DNA of 64,000 nucleotides from Guadua angustifolia (lineage: Eukaryota; Streptophyta; Magnoliopsida; Poales; Poaceae): NCBI GenBank assembly GCA_036346375.1, contig JAYEVE010000168.1, forward strand, positions 22,424 to 86,423. The letters are read 5' to 3'. This document shows, piece after piece, positions 48,462-59,130 of the stretch (position 1 is its first letter; each line of letters begins with the position of its first letter). Made by a program: the position numbers and the translations under genes. The notes under the pieces were generated by a model. That model made no database searches. It saw only the letters and a program-made list of their open reading frames with translations, and was not told the origin of the DNA.

Positions 48462-49552
48462 GACTGGGCGAGGGGAAAAGGGGCGCGGTGGGGAAGAGAG
48501 AGAAGTGGCGGTGATTTTCAATGGGATGACGATGGGCGGCATGGGCGAGCTGCGCGGAGACGACGGGAGCAGGCGAGAGAATCGCGCGAAGCAGATGAGA
48601 GACAAGACGGGCGAGCAGGCGCACGGCGTTGACAAACCGACGCCGGGGAAGAAAACGACTTGGCGGAGGAGGGAAAAGGTGACGCTGGAAGTGCGGAGCG
48701 AGCGGCGACGGCGAGGCAATGAAATCGCAATGCAGTGAGGCGAGGGACGAGGCGAGGCAAGCAGACAGTGGAGGCGGCGCCCGTTGAAAATTGGCACCGG
48801 AGAGGAGAGGGCACCGGGATTCAACGGCGAGGACAAGCGCGGGCGTCACGGTGACGAGCGGAGGGAATGGGATGACGACTGGACGGCGATGGGAGTAGAT
48901 GGAGTAGTTGGCTGACGAGACAAGGCGAGCAGGCATGGAAATAATTGGCGCTGAGGACGACGAGCGGAGCTGCGCTCGGACCAGCGGGAGAAGAAAGCGA
49001 GGGGGTGAAGAAGACTGGCGCGGGAGGACTGGGCCGAAGAAAACTGGGCCACGCAGGAGAATGGGAACCGGGCCGGAGGAGGGAAAATGGAGATTGGGCT
49101 GGAGAGAAAAAGATCTCGGGCCGAAGAAATTGGCGCGCGGGGGAGAAAAGAAAGAAGGCCAGCCGGAAGAGATGCGGGCTGGGAGAAAAAAGAATTGGAT
49201 GGCAGGCTGGGGAAAGAAAAAGAGAGGCGGGCTGAGCGGCGCGGAAAAGAATTGGATCACGCGAAAGAAAACGGGCGCAGGTCGACGGAAATGAAACATG
49301 CCGGATGGGGATTTCGAATCGGGCTGGGAAAATCAGGCCGAAAGAAAATGAATCGGGCCGGGAGGATTTGGGGACGAAGGCTAAAAAGGAGAAACGGCCG
49401 AAAAGGGAAATGCGCCTAAAAGCGGAAAATTTCCCAAAAGGGAAAGGAACACAAGATGGCCAAACAAATTCGAAGAAACTCAGGAAAAAGCAAATAAATT
49501 CCAAATAAAATAACTAAAACAAATTTTGAAATTTTTGGGGTATTTCAGAAGG

Positions 49553-50420
49553 CATGCAAAGTTCTTTAATAGTTATGCCAATATTCCTGTAGTTTTGTAA
49601 AATTTACTCAAGAATAAAGTTGTGCGTCTCATTCAACCATTTTGTGTGTAATTTAACTCATGTTAATAGAAACTATATATGAACTAAAAACTGAACTGCA
49701 CAATTTTTGTGCTAATCCGACAGGATTCCTGGGAATATGAATCCTCAACCGTACTGATAAACCAGCACAATTGCTCTTCTAAATAATTGGTTTAGTCATT
49801 CATAGTAGAAAAAAAATCAATTCCCGTTTATCATAAACATGTTTCCCATAGAAATCCCAGACAATCGATCATCTTCTTGTCATGGCATGAATTGACATTA
49901 TAGTCGACAAATAGACTTCCCCTTGAAACTATCAAATGCAGCAGTACTCCTGTGTAACCTCCTTGTGACAGTCGCATGATCAAACAATATGTAATTATGG
50001 AAGAGATCCTTGTGAATATTCATCCGACATCTAAAAATAAAAGAAGAAGAAGAAGTGGGGAATTAAAGAAAAAGATCAACATGGGAAACGAATCTATCAG
50101 TATCAACTATGCCGAAAACTACCAAAAAAGAAAAGGTTTGATTAACGTGAGCAAATGTCCAAATCTATATATATATATAAGGGGACAAGATCAAATTAGA
50201 AACACCAAGTTGCAACAGGAAAAAGCCAACAAACAAACACCATATACGAGGATATGGTAGCCAGGAGATTAGATGAGCTAACCTAAGGCAAATATTAAAA
50301 TGGAAGATAGGATGAGGTGCATTGCACATACCTTAATTGTTCCAACGATGTACATCGAATTTTCCACCAAATGGTAGTTTTGAAATTTTCAACTGTCTTC
50401 ATGTTCAGGAATATGTCAAT
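49553..50420. other. Host flank of G: continuation of the GRAS pseudogene 3' side and dispersed segments
   Basis: 49556-49610 (AGTTCTTTAATAG, then ATTCCTGTAGTT) resembles 59076-59110 downstream of the better GRAS gene. 49620-49780 matches 63475-63640 in reverse complement. 50200-50400 matches 24785-25355 in reverse complement. No gene is recognised. Confidence 0.6.
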
Positions 50421-51299
50421 GCTCGTCCTTTATCTGAGTCCACAGGAGGAAATTTTGGATGTCCATGAATCTAATAAGATTTGCTGACCAAATCCAAAAG
50501 CAAATCTTATATTTGACTGTTTCATTGACATGTTGTGTACAGGGTTGAGAAAACAGCAAAAGCCAGTTGGGTCCTGACACTAGTGCGCAGAACAAGGGAG
50601 CAAATATGCTGTGGCCTAGGCTAGTTGACAATCATGAGTATGTGCAAAAGTGAATCATCCTTTCATTAACCCTAGGTTTAATTCTGGATGTTAAATTTGT
50701 ATGTACCAAATGAATTTCGCTCATACAATCACCTAGTTCCATAATAAGAATAATGTAAATGAAGCACACTGAGAAAAGACTTTGTCGTCGATACGAGATC
50801 AATCAGTAAACTTGTAGGTATCCCCAATTAGATACCTTGACCGCCAAGGATGATGTGGACAAGACTCAATGGGTATCACACACGAGGATCCGTATGAAAC
50901 ATGTAAAAGCACACAATATGTGCCCAACAGACATACATCATACATAAGGCTATCCCAGGCACATCAAGTTTGATGGTTTTAAAAAAGCTGGCTAGGAAAA
51001 CAGATTGCAAAGATCTAACACCATTGCAGCCTTTTCCCTTCTTTTTATTTGTAGTATGGAGTTTAGTTACAGTTTTATATTCCACTGCCTATATTGCATA
51101 TTTAACTGTGTACAACATGACCACAGGGCATGTGTGCATTTCTCCAGTAATTACCAGCCATCAGTGCTCAGGTAACTCTTCCACACCGAACCACCTTGGA
51201 GGATCATATCCGTGTCCACCTTCGTGTGTATTTCTGATTTAAGGATTATTGTGAGATTTTCAGGACCTCTGAAGTAAAGAGGGCACCTTGAATATCATC
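50421..51299. other. Unassigned sequence with one possible short exon
   Basis: A plus frame around 51120-51240 ends NSSTPNHLGGSYPCPPSCVF. I cannot place it in a family and see no splice-supported gene around it. Confidence 0.25.
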
Positions 51300-53179
51300 A
51301 GTTGTTTGTAAATATATAGAGTGAAGAAGGTAACTTGAAATTTTTATGGGAGTATCCTTAGCCTAAATAGGACCCTAAAAAAAGTTTCAAAAATAAATCT
51401 TATCATTTGCACTCTTAAATAAATCAAAACCTGAAATGATAATTTTGGATAGTACCTAATGTCAGAATTTACATAAATTCTATATAGGATTTTTTTATCT
51501 AGGATTTTTACTGGGAGATAAAAACTACCAGGAGACTATGGTCAAAAAGATTGAGAAAGTTTGGCGGTGATTGATGGTCGAATTAATGCAAGTACTGACC
51601 TGTCTTGCCTAGCATCATCACCTAATCTCGTCTCCTCTCGCCGACAGGTGGGCTCGGGAGCTATGGTGACCCCATTCGCTGGGAAGACACAGAGAAGCCC
51701 TCTCTCTTGCTGCCCAGTGGACCTCGGTCCTGCCTGTCAGGCTCTCTCCCCCTCATTTCTTCTTCTTCTGATCGAGGCCGTGCGCTCCCTCTCACTTCCA
51801 GAGCGAGCCGAGTTCACCGAATCCCTGAGCATCCGCGTCGCCTGCGCAATCGTCTAGTGCCATGTTCAATCTCGGGAGCTCTACGCCATACCCGGTCAAT
51901 CCCCCATCATTCTGTGGCAACTAATCCTTGCACCACCCCACCGCATAAGCATAGAGCCGCCACCCTTTTCTCCGCAAGTTCAAACCCTATCGATCACTGC
52001 CCTAGCTGGCTATAAATATTGGTTTCTGCATTGCATTGAGACCCCCCTCTCCTGTGAACCTCACTTGAACCCAGCACTTAAGCTATAGTCATTTTCCTCG
52101 CCATTTCAACAGACCATCCGAAAGAAGGGAAATCGGCGAATTGAGCTAATCCAGTAGCAATTGTTAGAATCAGTTCGCCTTAGAGCTTCACCGTACCTCC
52201 TAGATTACTCATCAATCTTGTTCTTCTACTATTCTTGCCTGCAGTGCATCTGCACTGCCGCCTTTCTTCTCCCCGGCCGGCAATCGTTGGTAGACCTATT
52301 CACTCAACCACCGATTGACCGTTAAGGTAAAATGGAATGCAGATCATCCACTGATGCTCTCAGATCGCTTCTCCGGTGGAAATGCGCCATGAGTGCAAGC
52401 TTTCACCGAGTCGGTCATGGTGTCGCCGCATCCATAAGGTGGCGACCTACTTCTCGGCCATCTCCAGCTAAATGGGTACCACCCCTAGGTGCACACTGTC
52501 GTGCTAATGCTCGTGGTGCTATCTATTCATTAGCGTCGAGCTAGTTCGGCGGTGAACCAGAACCTAGGCTCTCTGTTGTTGTATTGTTGGCAAGGGGTCC
52601 CTTAATCGATTTTGCATGAGTAGTAGTTTCATATATGATAGGTAGGTTCTTGATTAATTATTCAATGTTTTAATAAGGTTACGGTGTTACAAATATCCTA
52701 ATTATTGATTTCTTATGTTTGTTTATTTATTTTGCGGATTTTAGCGTTCATAATACTTAGGGTTATATTTTTAATGATATTTATATGCAAAGTAAGTTGT
52801 AATGAAATTACTTCTTCAGAATTTGATAGTATTTGCCCTAAAGTTTATTTCTAGGCTGATTTTTATTAATATTATGAGATGTTTTATTTGTTACTGAAAT
52901 AGCATATATGATATTAAAGTTTACGTTATAAGTGATAAAACTTCGTTTTAAGTTTGCGACTACACTTCACATGATTTTTCAACCATTTTTCTGGCATTAG
53001 TAGGGTATGACTGTAGAAGTGTTTTAAAACTAGTTTTGCATCATTTTGCTTTTATCCGTGATAGTTTATATACTCATGAAGAATGAAGACTTTTATGATA
53101 TTAATTCAAATTAGTTATTTTTGCCGACTAACAAGATCTTATATTTGTAAATGTTTTGAGATTATCCCTACATGGTTTA
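51300..53179 (+). mobile_element. Beta-related LTR piece I (plus orientation)
   Basis: AT-rich start with AATGTCAGAATTTACATAAATT (also in copy H near 14400), then a GC-rich leader (51590-52560) starting CGCCGACAGGTGGG, similar to the H leader start at 14585. It has a TATA word TATAAATATT at 52011-52020 and then AT-rich sequence. Its 5' terminus is not found. It meets the oppositely oriented piece J near 53179. Confidence 0.5.
52011..52020 (+). promoter_or_regulatory. TATA box of LTR piece I
   Basis: GGCTATAAATATTGG stands between a GC-rich promoter-like block and a leader with CCTCACTTGAACCC. Confidence 0.5.
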
Positions 53180-54248
53180 TCTTTTTAATTTGTGATGTTT
53201 TATTCATATTGGTTTGGTTATATTTCGTTTTCTTAAGTATAATATATTTCTTGAAGACATATTTTAATCAAGAGTTTTGTGCAAATTTTCACTTATTTTA
53301 ATGAATTTTATTATATTAAGTAATCTGGTCCTTTTAAGCCCTTTTCTTTTATATTTGCTCTTATTTATGGATTTTGCTTATACATTAATTTGATACATAT
53401 ATATTTAAAGAAGGATTATTTACAAACTTGATTTAAAATTAAACAAATATGAAATATTTTTGCATAAGTAGGGGTATTTTAGTCTTTTAAGACTTAGGAA
53501 TTGATTTTACCAAGCCTTGAATTCATATGATCCAAGTTTTAACTATTTGGATATCTATGTGTTGGAATAAATTCTATTTTTAAATTTAAACCAAAAAATC
53601 AAATCTAAGTGATTTTGCTGAAATGAGGCATTTCAGGTGTTAGGGTTTTCAGGATTTATTTTATAATTTTAGGAGTTATGGTTTATTGATTTTGTATAGG
53701 GATCATTTTAGGGTTTATTTCAAAATTGAATTTAAATAATTCAAAATTAGTTCATAAATTAAATAATTTTGCACAAATAGGTTTATTATGGTATCAGGAG
53801 CTTGCAAAAATTATTTCAGTATTTTATAATTTATGGTTTACGTACCTAATTTCCATTATAGTCCATAATAGGGTTTTATACAACTCTAAGTCAAAATATT
53901 CTAAACTTTTATTCAAAAATAAATATTTTTGTATATTTAGAAACTAAATGAATTTATAAATTTATTTTACTGGAATTGGAATTAAAATGCAACAGTTATT
54001 AATATATGAATGCTGTATGGCTTGGAAATTAGCTGGCAAAATTGATAATGCGCTTTCTGGGCAGAGTTGGCGTATTTCACCTTTTGTTTGACTGTGGCGT
54101 GAGACACCGGCTCCTTGGGCCCGCAGGATAGAAACCAAAAGCACCGGCGATCCAAGGGTGGCTGCCGGAAGGGCGACGCCGGCCGGCCGGGGAAATGAGG
54201 AGCGTGAGGGCGACATGGGGAAGCTCTGGGATGGTTCGGCAGTGGTGA
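53180..54248. repeat. Left arm of a 1.07-kb inverted repeat around the GRAS gene
   Basis: Pairs with 60325-61402. Over the 190 bases checked closely (around 53940-54130 against 60470-60660) only a handful of differences are visible. The loop between the arms, about 6.1 kb, contains the GRAS gene. Confidence 0.85.
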
Positions 54249-55719
54249 TGATGTGAGGGTGATCGCGGCTGGCGGCGAGCTCAGATGCCGGCAGAAATGG
54301 CGGAATGGGAAAGACGAGGTTCGAATAGTTCTTAAGCTCGGGAGGACATGAATTAAGCATCAGTGATACTAGGGTGACCCATTTTACGTCTTGTCTGAAT
54401 TGGGTAGCGGCTGGAGTGTCTTGCCACCGGCGGACCGGAGCCGGGGAAGGAGACCCTGCGGCGGCAGAAGTTTGGCAAGGTCTTTCATGGTAGGGGATGG
54501 GCAATGGCTGTGCGGTGCTAGACCTTATGCTGATTTCTCACGAGATGAGTTCGGCCGTAGCCAGGTGAGCTGCAGCCGCAGCCTCGTGTCTTGGCAGTGA
54601 ATGCCAATAGCATAGAGAGGGTGAGGTCGATTTGCTGATGAGGAGGCAGGGCATGGTGCTGCGGCTGACAGGAACGGAGTTCGAGCTCTCAGATGATAGG
54701 GAATGGAATGGAGCGGGGACTCTGCTCGGAGGCGCACAATCTGGAGAAAGTTCAGAGAATGCTGCTTCGGATGGAAAAGAAGAAGGGAGGAAGAAGCTGT
54801 GCCTGACGTGCGGGACCGAGGTCCATATGGCTACGACAAGGAGAGAAACAGGCTCAATCAACTGGCAAATGGGTCCCACATAGAGAAGAGGGTCCACATG
54901 TAAGGGGAAGGGAGAATGGAGATGAAGTGATGAGCATTCAGGAAAGCTCAGGTCTAGCGTTTAAATGGCTGTCAAATCAATTGAAAGATTTTTGAAACTT
55001 TTTTACTGAAGTCCTGGGATGAGGATTGATATCAATAAAATGTTTTGGCTTAAAACATGCTACATAAAAATCGTAATAATTCTGATAATGCTAGCTGCCC
55101 ATTATCCCTTTTCTCTATTTTTATTTTATTTTGGGAAGAAAATGGGGCCAAAAATTGTTGATAATTTTTTGAAAGACTTTTAATGAGCTTATGACTCTTG
55201 GGAAAAAAATTTCAGGTCAATATAAAGCATATTTATTTTCTATAAATTCTAACATTGCAGGATTCAGATTTTCTTGTTTTATGATTTTAAATTCTAAATG
55301 GTATTAAATGTGTTTCTAATTTTTTATATTTTTACCAGAGATTAAAATTGCACTGAGGAAGAACTGAAAAAAAAATTAGACACTGATAAGTTTTGGATAT
55401 TTTCATAAAATACTGACAATCCATTGATTTGAGATCAAAATGAGTTATTTCACATTTCAACTTATTATATGCTACATTAAAATCCTTTTGACAATTTAAA
55501 ACGGACAATAGTGATTTATAAAAATTAATATTATTTTTAATATTTTTACAAAATTTAATTTTTTTACTTTTTATATCTAGCCCTTTTCAGTTCTATTATT
55601 TAAAATTTTCTTTAAAGCTAAAATTCAAGACACAACAATAAAGCCAGAGAAATTTAGAAATAAATATTTTTAAATGCAACATTTCTATTTTCATTTTATT
55701 TGAATTTTGGGATGTTACA
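53180..55719 (-). mobile_element. Beta-related LTR piece J (minus orientation)
   Basis: On the minus strand this begins TGTAACATCCCAAAATTC at 55719. It has an AT-rich start to about 54970, a GC-rich leader to about 54000 and a second AT-rich part. 53180-54248 is nearly identical to the reverse complement of 60325-61402. The 180-codon minus frame at 53962-54504 is leader sequence, not a gene. Confidence 0.6.
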
Positions 55720-56716
55720 CTGTCCAACCGACTGTGGGTTCCGGTATGTATACAAGCGTCGGTGCCTTGTGTGCGTGCACTGATTTTGTAATTGGATTTT
55801 AGTTGTGCGTAATGCCATGGAGTACCAATCAGCTTGGATTTTGTAATTGGATTTAAGTATACTCTAGTACCTGCACTACATACTCTAAGATTCTTTGACA
55901 CTTTCTACACATGGTGACACGAACAGTCTCAGATCTGATGCACGGTTTAACGAGGAAAGGAAAAAAAATGGAAAGAGGGACGCCTCGGCGGGGTTTTTGG
56001 GTTCCACCGCGTCGCTGAGGTAAAGCAACGATATATGGATGTCGCAGGGCCCACTCAGAAGCGGATGGGCCGACTCCTCAGCTCCCCTCGTCCTAGGGGT
56101 CTCGCCGATTGCCCTGCAGCCTAAAACAAAAGGGGAATTGCTAAATTGCACTCGAGTGTTTTTTTGTTTGAGGGTATTTAATTTTTTTTGTCTATTAGAT
56201 ATTAGTGTTTTTTTGTTTATAGGAACTTTTTTTTTTTGTCTATTAGTTTAGATATTGTTTTGTGATCCACGTCGTGTTTTATTATTTTGACTTTGTCAAT
56301 GTTTGATTTTGTGATCCACGTTTTTGTTTGGTGTGTTCTTTATAGTTTATTTCGTTCCTCTATTTTTTACAAATTTTCACGTTACTTTTTACATAATTTA
56401 ATTTGTGTAAAACTAATGTATAATTGATATAAAATACTATGTAGAGAAAAATAATATTTTTTACAAATTATCACATCATTTCTACATAATTTAAATTATG
56501 TAAAACTAGTATATAATTGATGTAAGAAAAATTTGAGTGTTTTTAGCAAAAAAAACACTCAGGTACTCCCTAGACATCCTAAAAAAAAAAGGAAAAATCT
56601 GTACACTAGAATCTGGTACAGTTTTGCTGCCGGGTCTTTGGATGGTTGGAATCATCGAACACCTGACTTCCCAAATGCATGCCTCCCTAGGCAGCGCAGG
56701 TACATATTGTCGTCAT
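55720..56716. other. 5' flank of the GRAS gene with two local duplications
   Basis: A roughly 70-bp AT-rich phrase (TTTTTTACAAATT, then TACATAATTTAA, then GTATAATTGAT) occurs at 56363-56443 and again at 56457-56527. TTTTTGTCTATTAG is duplicated at 56190-56250. TGCACTCGAGTGTTTTTTT (56149) and GAGTGTTTTTAGCAAAAAAAACACTC (56532; two near-inverse words) suggest a MITE between about 56135 and 56575. No clear TATA box can be singled out in this AT-rich flank. Confidence 0.5.
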
Positions 56717-58719
56717 ATGACCGAGCCAGTCACTCGCGAGGAGCAGGATCAGGAGCTCCTGGAGGGCCTCATGGAGCCCGGAGCAGCACCTTCGCCCTCC
56801 ACCTTCCTCACCCTGGCCCCGACGCCCGATGGCGGCGACGATGAAAACTCGGCCTCCTCGCAGCCACAGCAGCATGATGACCTGACCCTGGACTACATCT
56901 TGCGCATGCTCATGGAGGACAACATCGTCGAAAAGTTCTTGTACCAGTACCCCGACCACCCGGCCCTCCTCCAGGCCCAGAAGCCTTTCACTCAGATCCT
57001 CTCCGACACCACCACCACCACCACCACCACATCTGCCCTGTCAACCACTTCATCCGATGCCCTCGCCGCATGGCCATGCAATTCCACGATTTCCATCGAG
57101 CCCTCCAACCTCCAGTCCTCCCCGACATGCTTGCATCCGCTTTGCTGTCCGGCCAAGGCAACAATAAGCGCAGCACGCAGGATCCAGCCTTCTTCTCGAA
57201 AGGCACTGACGCGGTGAAGCCTAGCAGCAGCTTGTTTCCCGCCGGCGAGAACAGCACCAGCATGGACATGCTGTCCAGCCTGGCATTCTTGCCGAGGGAC
57301 CATGAGACGAAGGACGGTAGGGGGCGCAAGAACAGGCTCAGCGGGGAATTAGATGATGAGACGGGGTCGAACGTCGGCAGGAGCAGCAAGCAATTGGCGG
57401 GGTCAGACTCGGAGGAGGAAGCCGCCGCGCAAGACATGCTGGACCAGATCATCCTCCACGACTACAGCATGTGCCTCACCAAGATGCAGGAGCTACACGT
57501 CTCCAAGGAGAGGGAAAAGGTGGCGGAGACGCATCGGAGGCGCGGCACGAGGCAAGCTGTCGTCGACCTGCACACGCTTCTCATCCGGTGCGCGGAGGCC
57601 GTGGCCGCCAACGACCGGCGCGGCGCAGGCGAGCTTCTGGAGCGGATCAAGAGGCACTCGTCGCCGACGGGGGACGCCACACAGCGGCTGGCGCATTGCT
57701 TCGCCGAGGGCCTGGAGGCGCGGCTAGCCGGCACGGGCAGCCTGCTCTACCAGTCGCTGATGGCGAAGCGCACCTCCATTGTGATGATCCTCAAGGCCTA
57801 CCAGATATACATGGCCGCCTGTTGCTTCCTCCAGGTGACATTCCTCTTCTCCAACATGACCATCTACAACGCCGTCGCGGGGAGGCAGAAGCTGCACATT
57901 GTGCACTACGGCATCAACAACGGGCTCCAGTGGCCGAAACTGCTCCGGTGGCTGGCGGACAGGGAGGGAGGGCCGCCGGAGGTGAGGATCACCGGCATCG
58001 ACACCCCGCAGCCCGGGTTTCGCCCGGCTGAGAAGATTGAGGAGGCAGGACGCGGGCTCAGCCGCTGTGCGCGCCAGTTGGGCGTGCCATTCAAGTTCCA
58101 CGCCATTGCAGCCAAGTCCGAGGTTGTTCGTGCCGAGGACCTGGACATAGGCCCCGACGAGGTGCTCGTCGTGAACAGCGTGTTCAATTTCAAGAACCTG
58201 ATGGACGAGAGCGTCGTCGTTGACAGGCTGAGCCCCAGGGACCTGGTGCTCAGCACCATCAGGAAGATGAAGCCGTCCGTGTTCGTCCACGGCGTCGTCA
58301 ATGGGTACGGCACGGCCTTCTTCGTGACGCGGTTCCGCGAGGCGCTGTATGACTTGACAGCGCAGTTCGACATGATGGACGCCACAATGCCGCGGGACAA
58401 CGACGAGAGGCTGGTACTCGAGCGGGATATCTTCGCGCCGTGCGTAATGAACGTCGTCGCCTGCGAGGGCGTGGACCGGGTGGAGCGTCCTGAGAACTAC
58501 AGGCAGTGGCAGGCGCGGAACCAGCGAGCGGGGCTGAGGCAACTGCCGTTGGACCCTGTCATTGTTGGGATGCTGCGGGACACAGTGAAGAAGCACTACC
58601 ACAAGAATTTCGTCATCAACGAGGATCACCGCTGGCTTCTGCAGGGATGGAAGGGACGCATGCTCTTCGCCGTCTCCGCCTGGACAGCAGCGGCTGACGA
58701 AGACGATCGAGCCAAATAG
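56717..58719 (+). CDS. GRAS (SCARECROW-like, SCL14/33 type) transcription regulator, one N-terminal frameshift
   Basis: GRAS proteins are plant nuclear co-regulators; the SCL14 group acts with TGA factors in stress and detoxification responses. The start at 56717 (MTEPVTREEQ) gives the acidic N terminus with LDYILRMLMEDNIVEKFLYQ, typical of the group. A second frame runs unbroken from 57070 to the stop at 58719 (549 codons) and holds the whole GRAS domain: LHRI (VDLHTLLIRCAEAV, residues 166-179), the VHIID position (LHIVHYGI, 275-282, His for the usual Asp), PFYRE region (PFKFHAIAAK, 340-349), RVER (RVERPENYRQW, 470-480) and SAW (SAW, 536-538). The two frames meet at a CCCC run, 57120-57123, where one more base would join them. 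It is intronless, as usual for GRAS. Either a sequencing gap of one base, a truncated protein from Met 57070, or a young pseudogene. The overlapping 352-codon antisense frame is a shadow. Confidence 0.9.
57008..57031 (+). repeat. Thr-coding triplet repeat in the GRAS gene
   Basis: About eight ACC codons in a row code a poly-Thr tract before SALSTTSSDAL. The pseudogene copy has only about four to five related codons at 32950. The length is likely variable between alleles. Confidence 0.8.
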
Positions 58720-59130
58720 AATAGACAGAACTTGAAGATAGCTAAAAGATATGAAGAGACGTACGGATGTCTTGTTACGCAAATTGGATGCACTGCCCTT
58801 CAGATTTACTAACAGATGATGCTTGCTGTGGGATTTCCTGACATTGTAACACCCTAAATCTGGGGATCATCAGCGAGTTTTTCGCAGATAGCAGCGAGTG
58901 TATCTACTGTAACAGTGAATGAAAAATATTGTAAGCAGTAAAGTTGCCCCAGTTATTACAGGCTTGAAGTTCTGCAATTTTTTATGTTGTCATGATATGG
59001 AAATCTATAGCTCAGTGAAACAGAGGAGGTCTAAATCTGTAGTTCCTTGAAATTTGTTCTTAAGTCTGTAGTTCTTTGATAGATATACCAATATTCCTGT
59101 AGTTATATCAAATAAAATGCTGAGATGAAT
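58720..59130 (+). other. 3' untranslated region and flank of the GRAS gene
   Basis: Colinear with 34720-35030 and then 49556-49610, the split flank of the pseudogene. AATAAA at 59111-59116 is a candidate polyadenylation signal. TGTAACACCCTAAATC at 58845 looks like an LTR end, but the homologous text at 34840 shows it is ordinary flank. Confidence 0.6.

Larger units (their letters stand above)
42842..49547 (-). repeat. 5' LTR of element G, interrupted by beta LTR E
   Basis: It matches the 3' LTR at 35746-39256. 42842-44825 corresponds to 35746-37700, and about 47950-49547 to about 37720-39256. The insert is a beta-family LTR. TATA box at 48453-48461. The two LTRs differ at many bases, so the insertion is not recent. 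Confidence 0.92.
35741..49552 (-). mobile_element. LTR retrotransposon G (Ty3/gypsy-type, gag only) with GAAGG target duplication
   Basis: The element is 35746-49547. GAAGG flanks it exactly (35741-35745 and 49548-49552). Both LTRs begin TGTAA(C/T)GGACCGCC and end GGGGTATTTCA on the plus strand. The gag reads on the minus strand, so 42842-49547 is the 5' LTR and 35746-39256 the 3' LTR. A primer-binding site for initiator tRNA-Met and a purine tract stand next to the proper LTRs. The interior (39257-42841) holds only a broken gag plus about 1.8 kb without recognisable pol motifs. It is therefore non-autonomous or internally deleted. The 5' LTR carries a nested beta LTR. Confidence 0.95.

Noticed and set aside
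48220..49299. 359-codon minus-strand open frame rich in Ser, Pro, Phe and Arg
   Set aside because: It lies in the GC-rich U3 of the G LTR. The other LTR has a different frame pattern there, and no domain is visible. It is a composition artefact.
53787..53800. TGGTATCAGGAGC, similar to a tRNA-Met primer-binding site
   Set aside because: It has an extra base relative to TGGTATCAGAGC, lies inside an LTR AT-rich part, and the homologous positions in copies H and K differ. It is not next to an LTR edge.
57724..58782. 352-codon antisense open frame
   Set aside because: It is the shadow of the GRAS coding strand, whose GC-rich third positions keep the opposite strand open.
58845..58862. TGTAACACCCTAAATC, resembling an LTR start in the GRAS 3' flank
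   Set aside because: The pseudogene flank near 34845 has the related text CATTGTCCTAAATGAGG, so this is ordinary flank that happens to resemble an LTR end.
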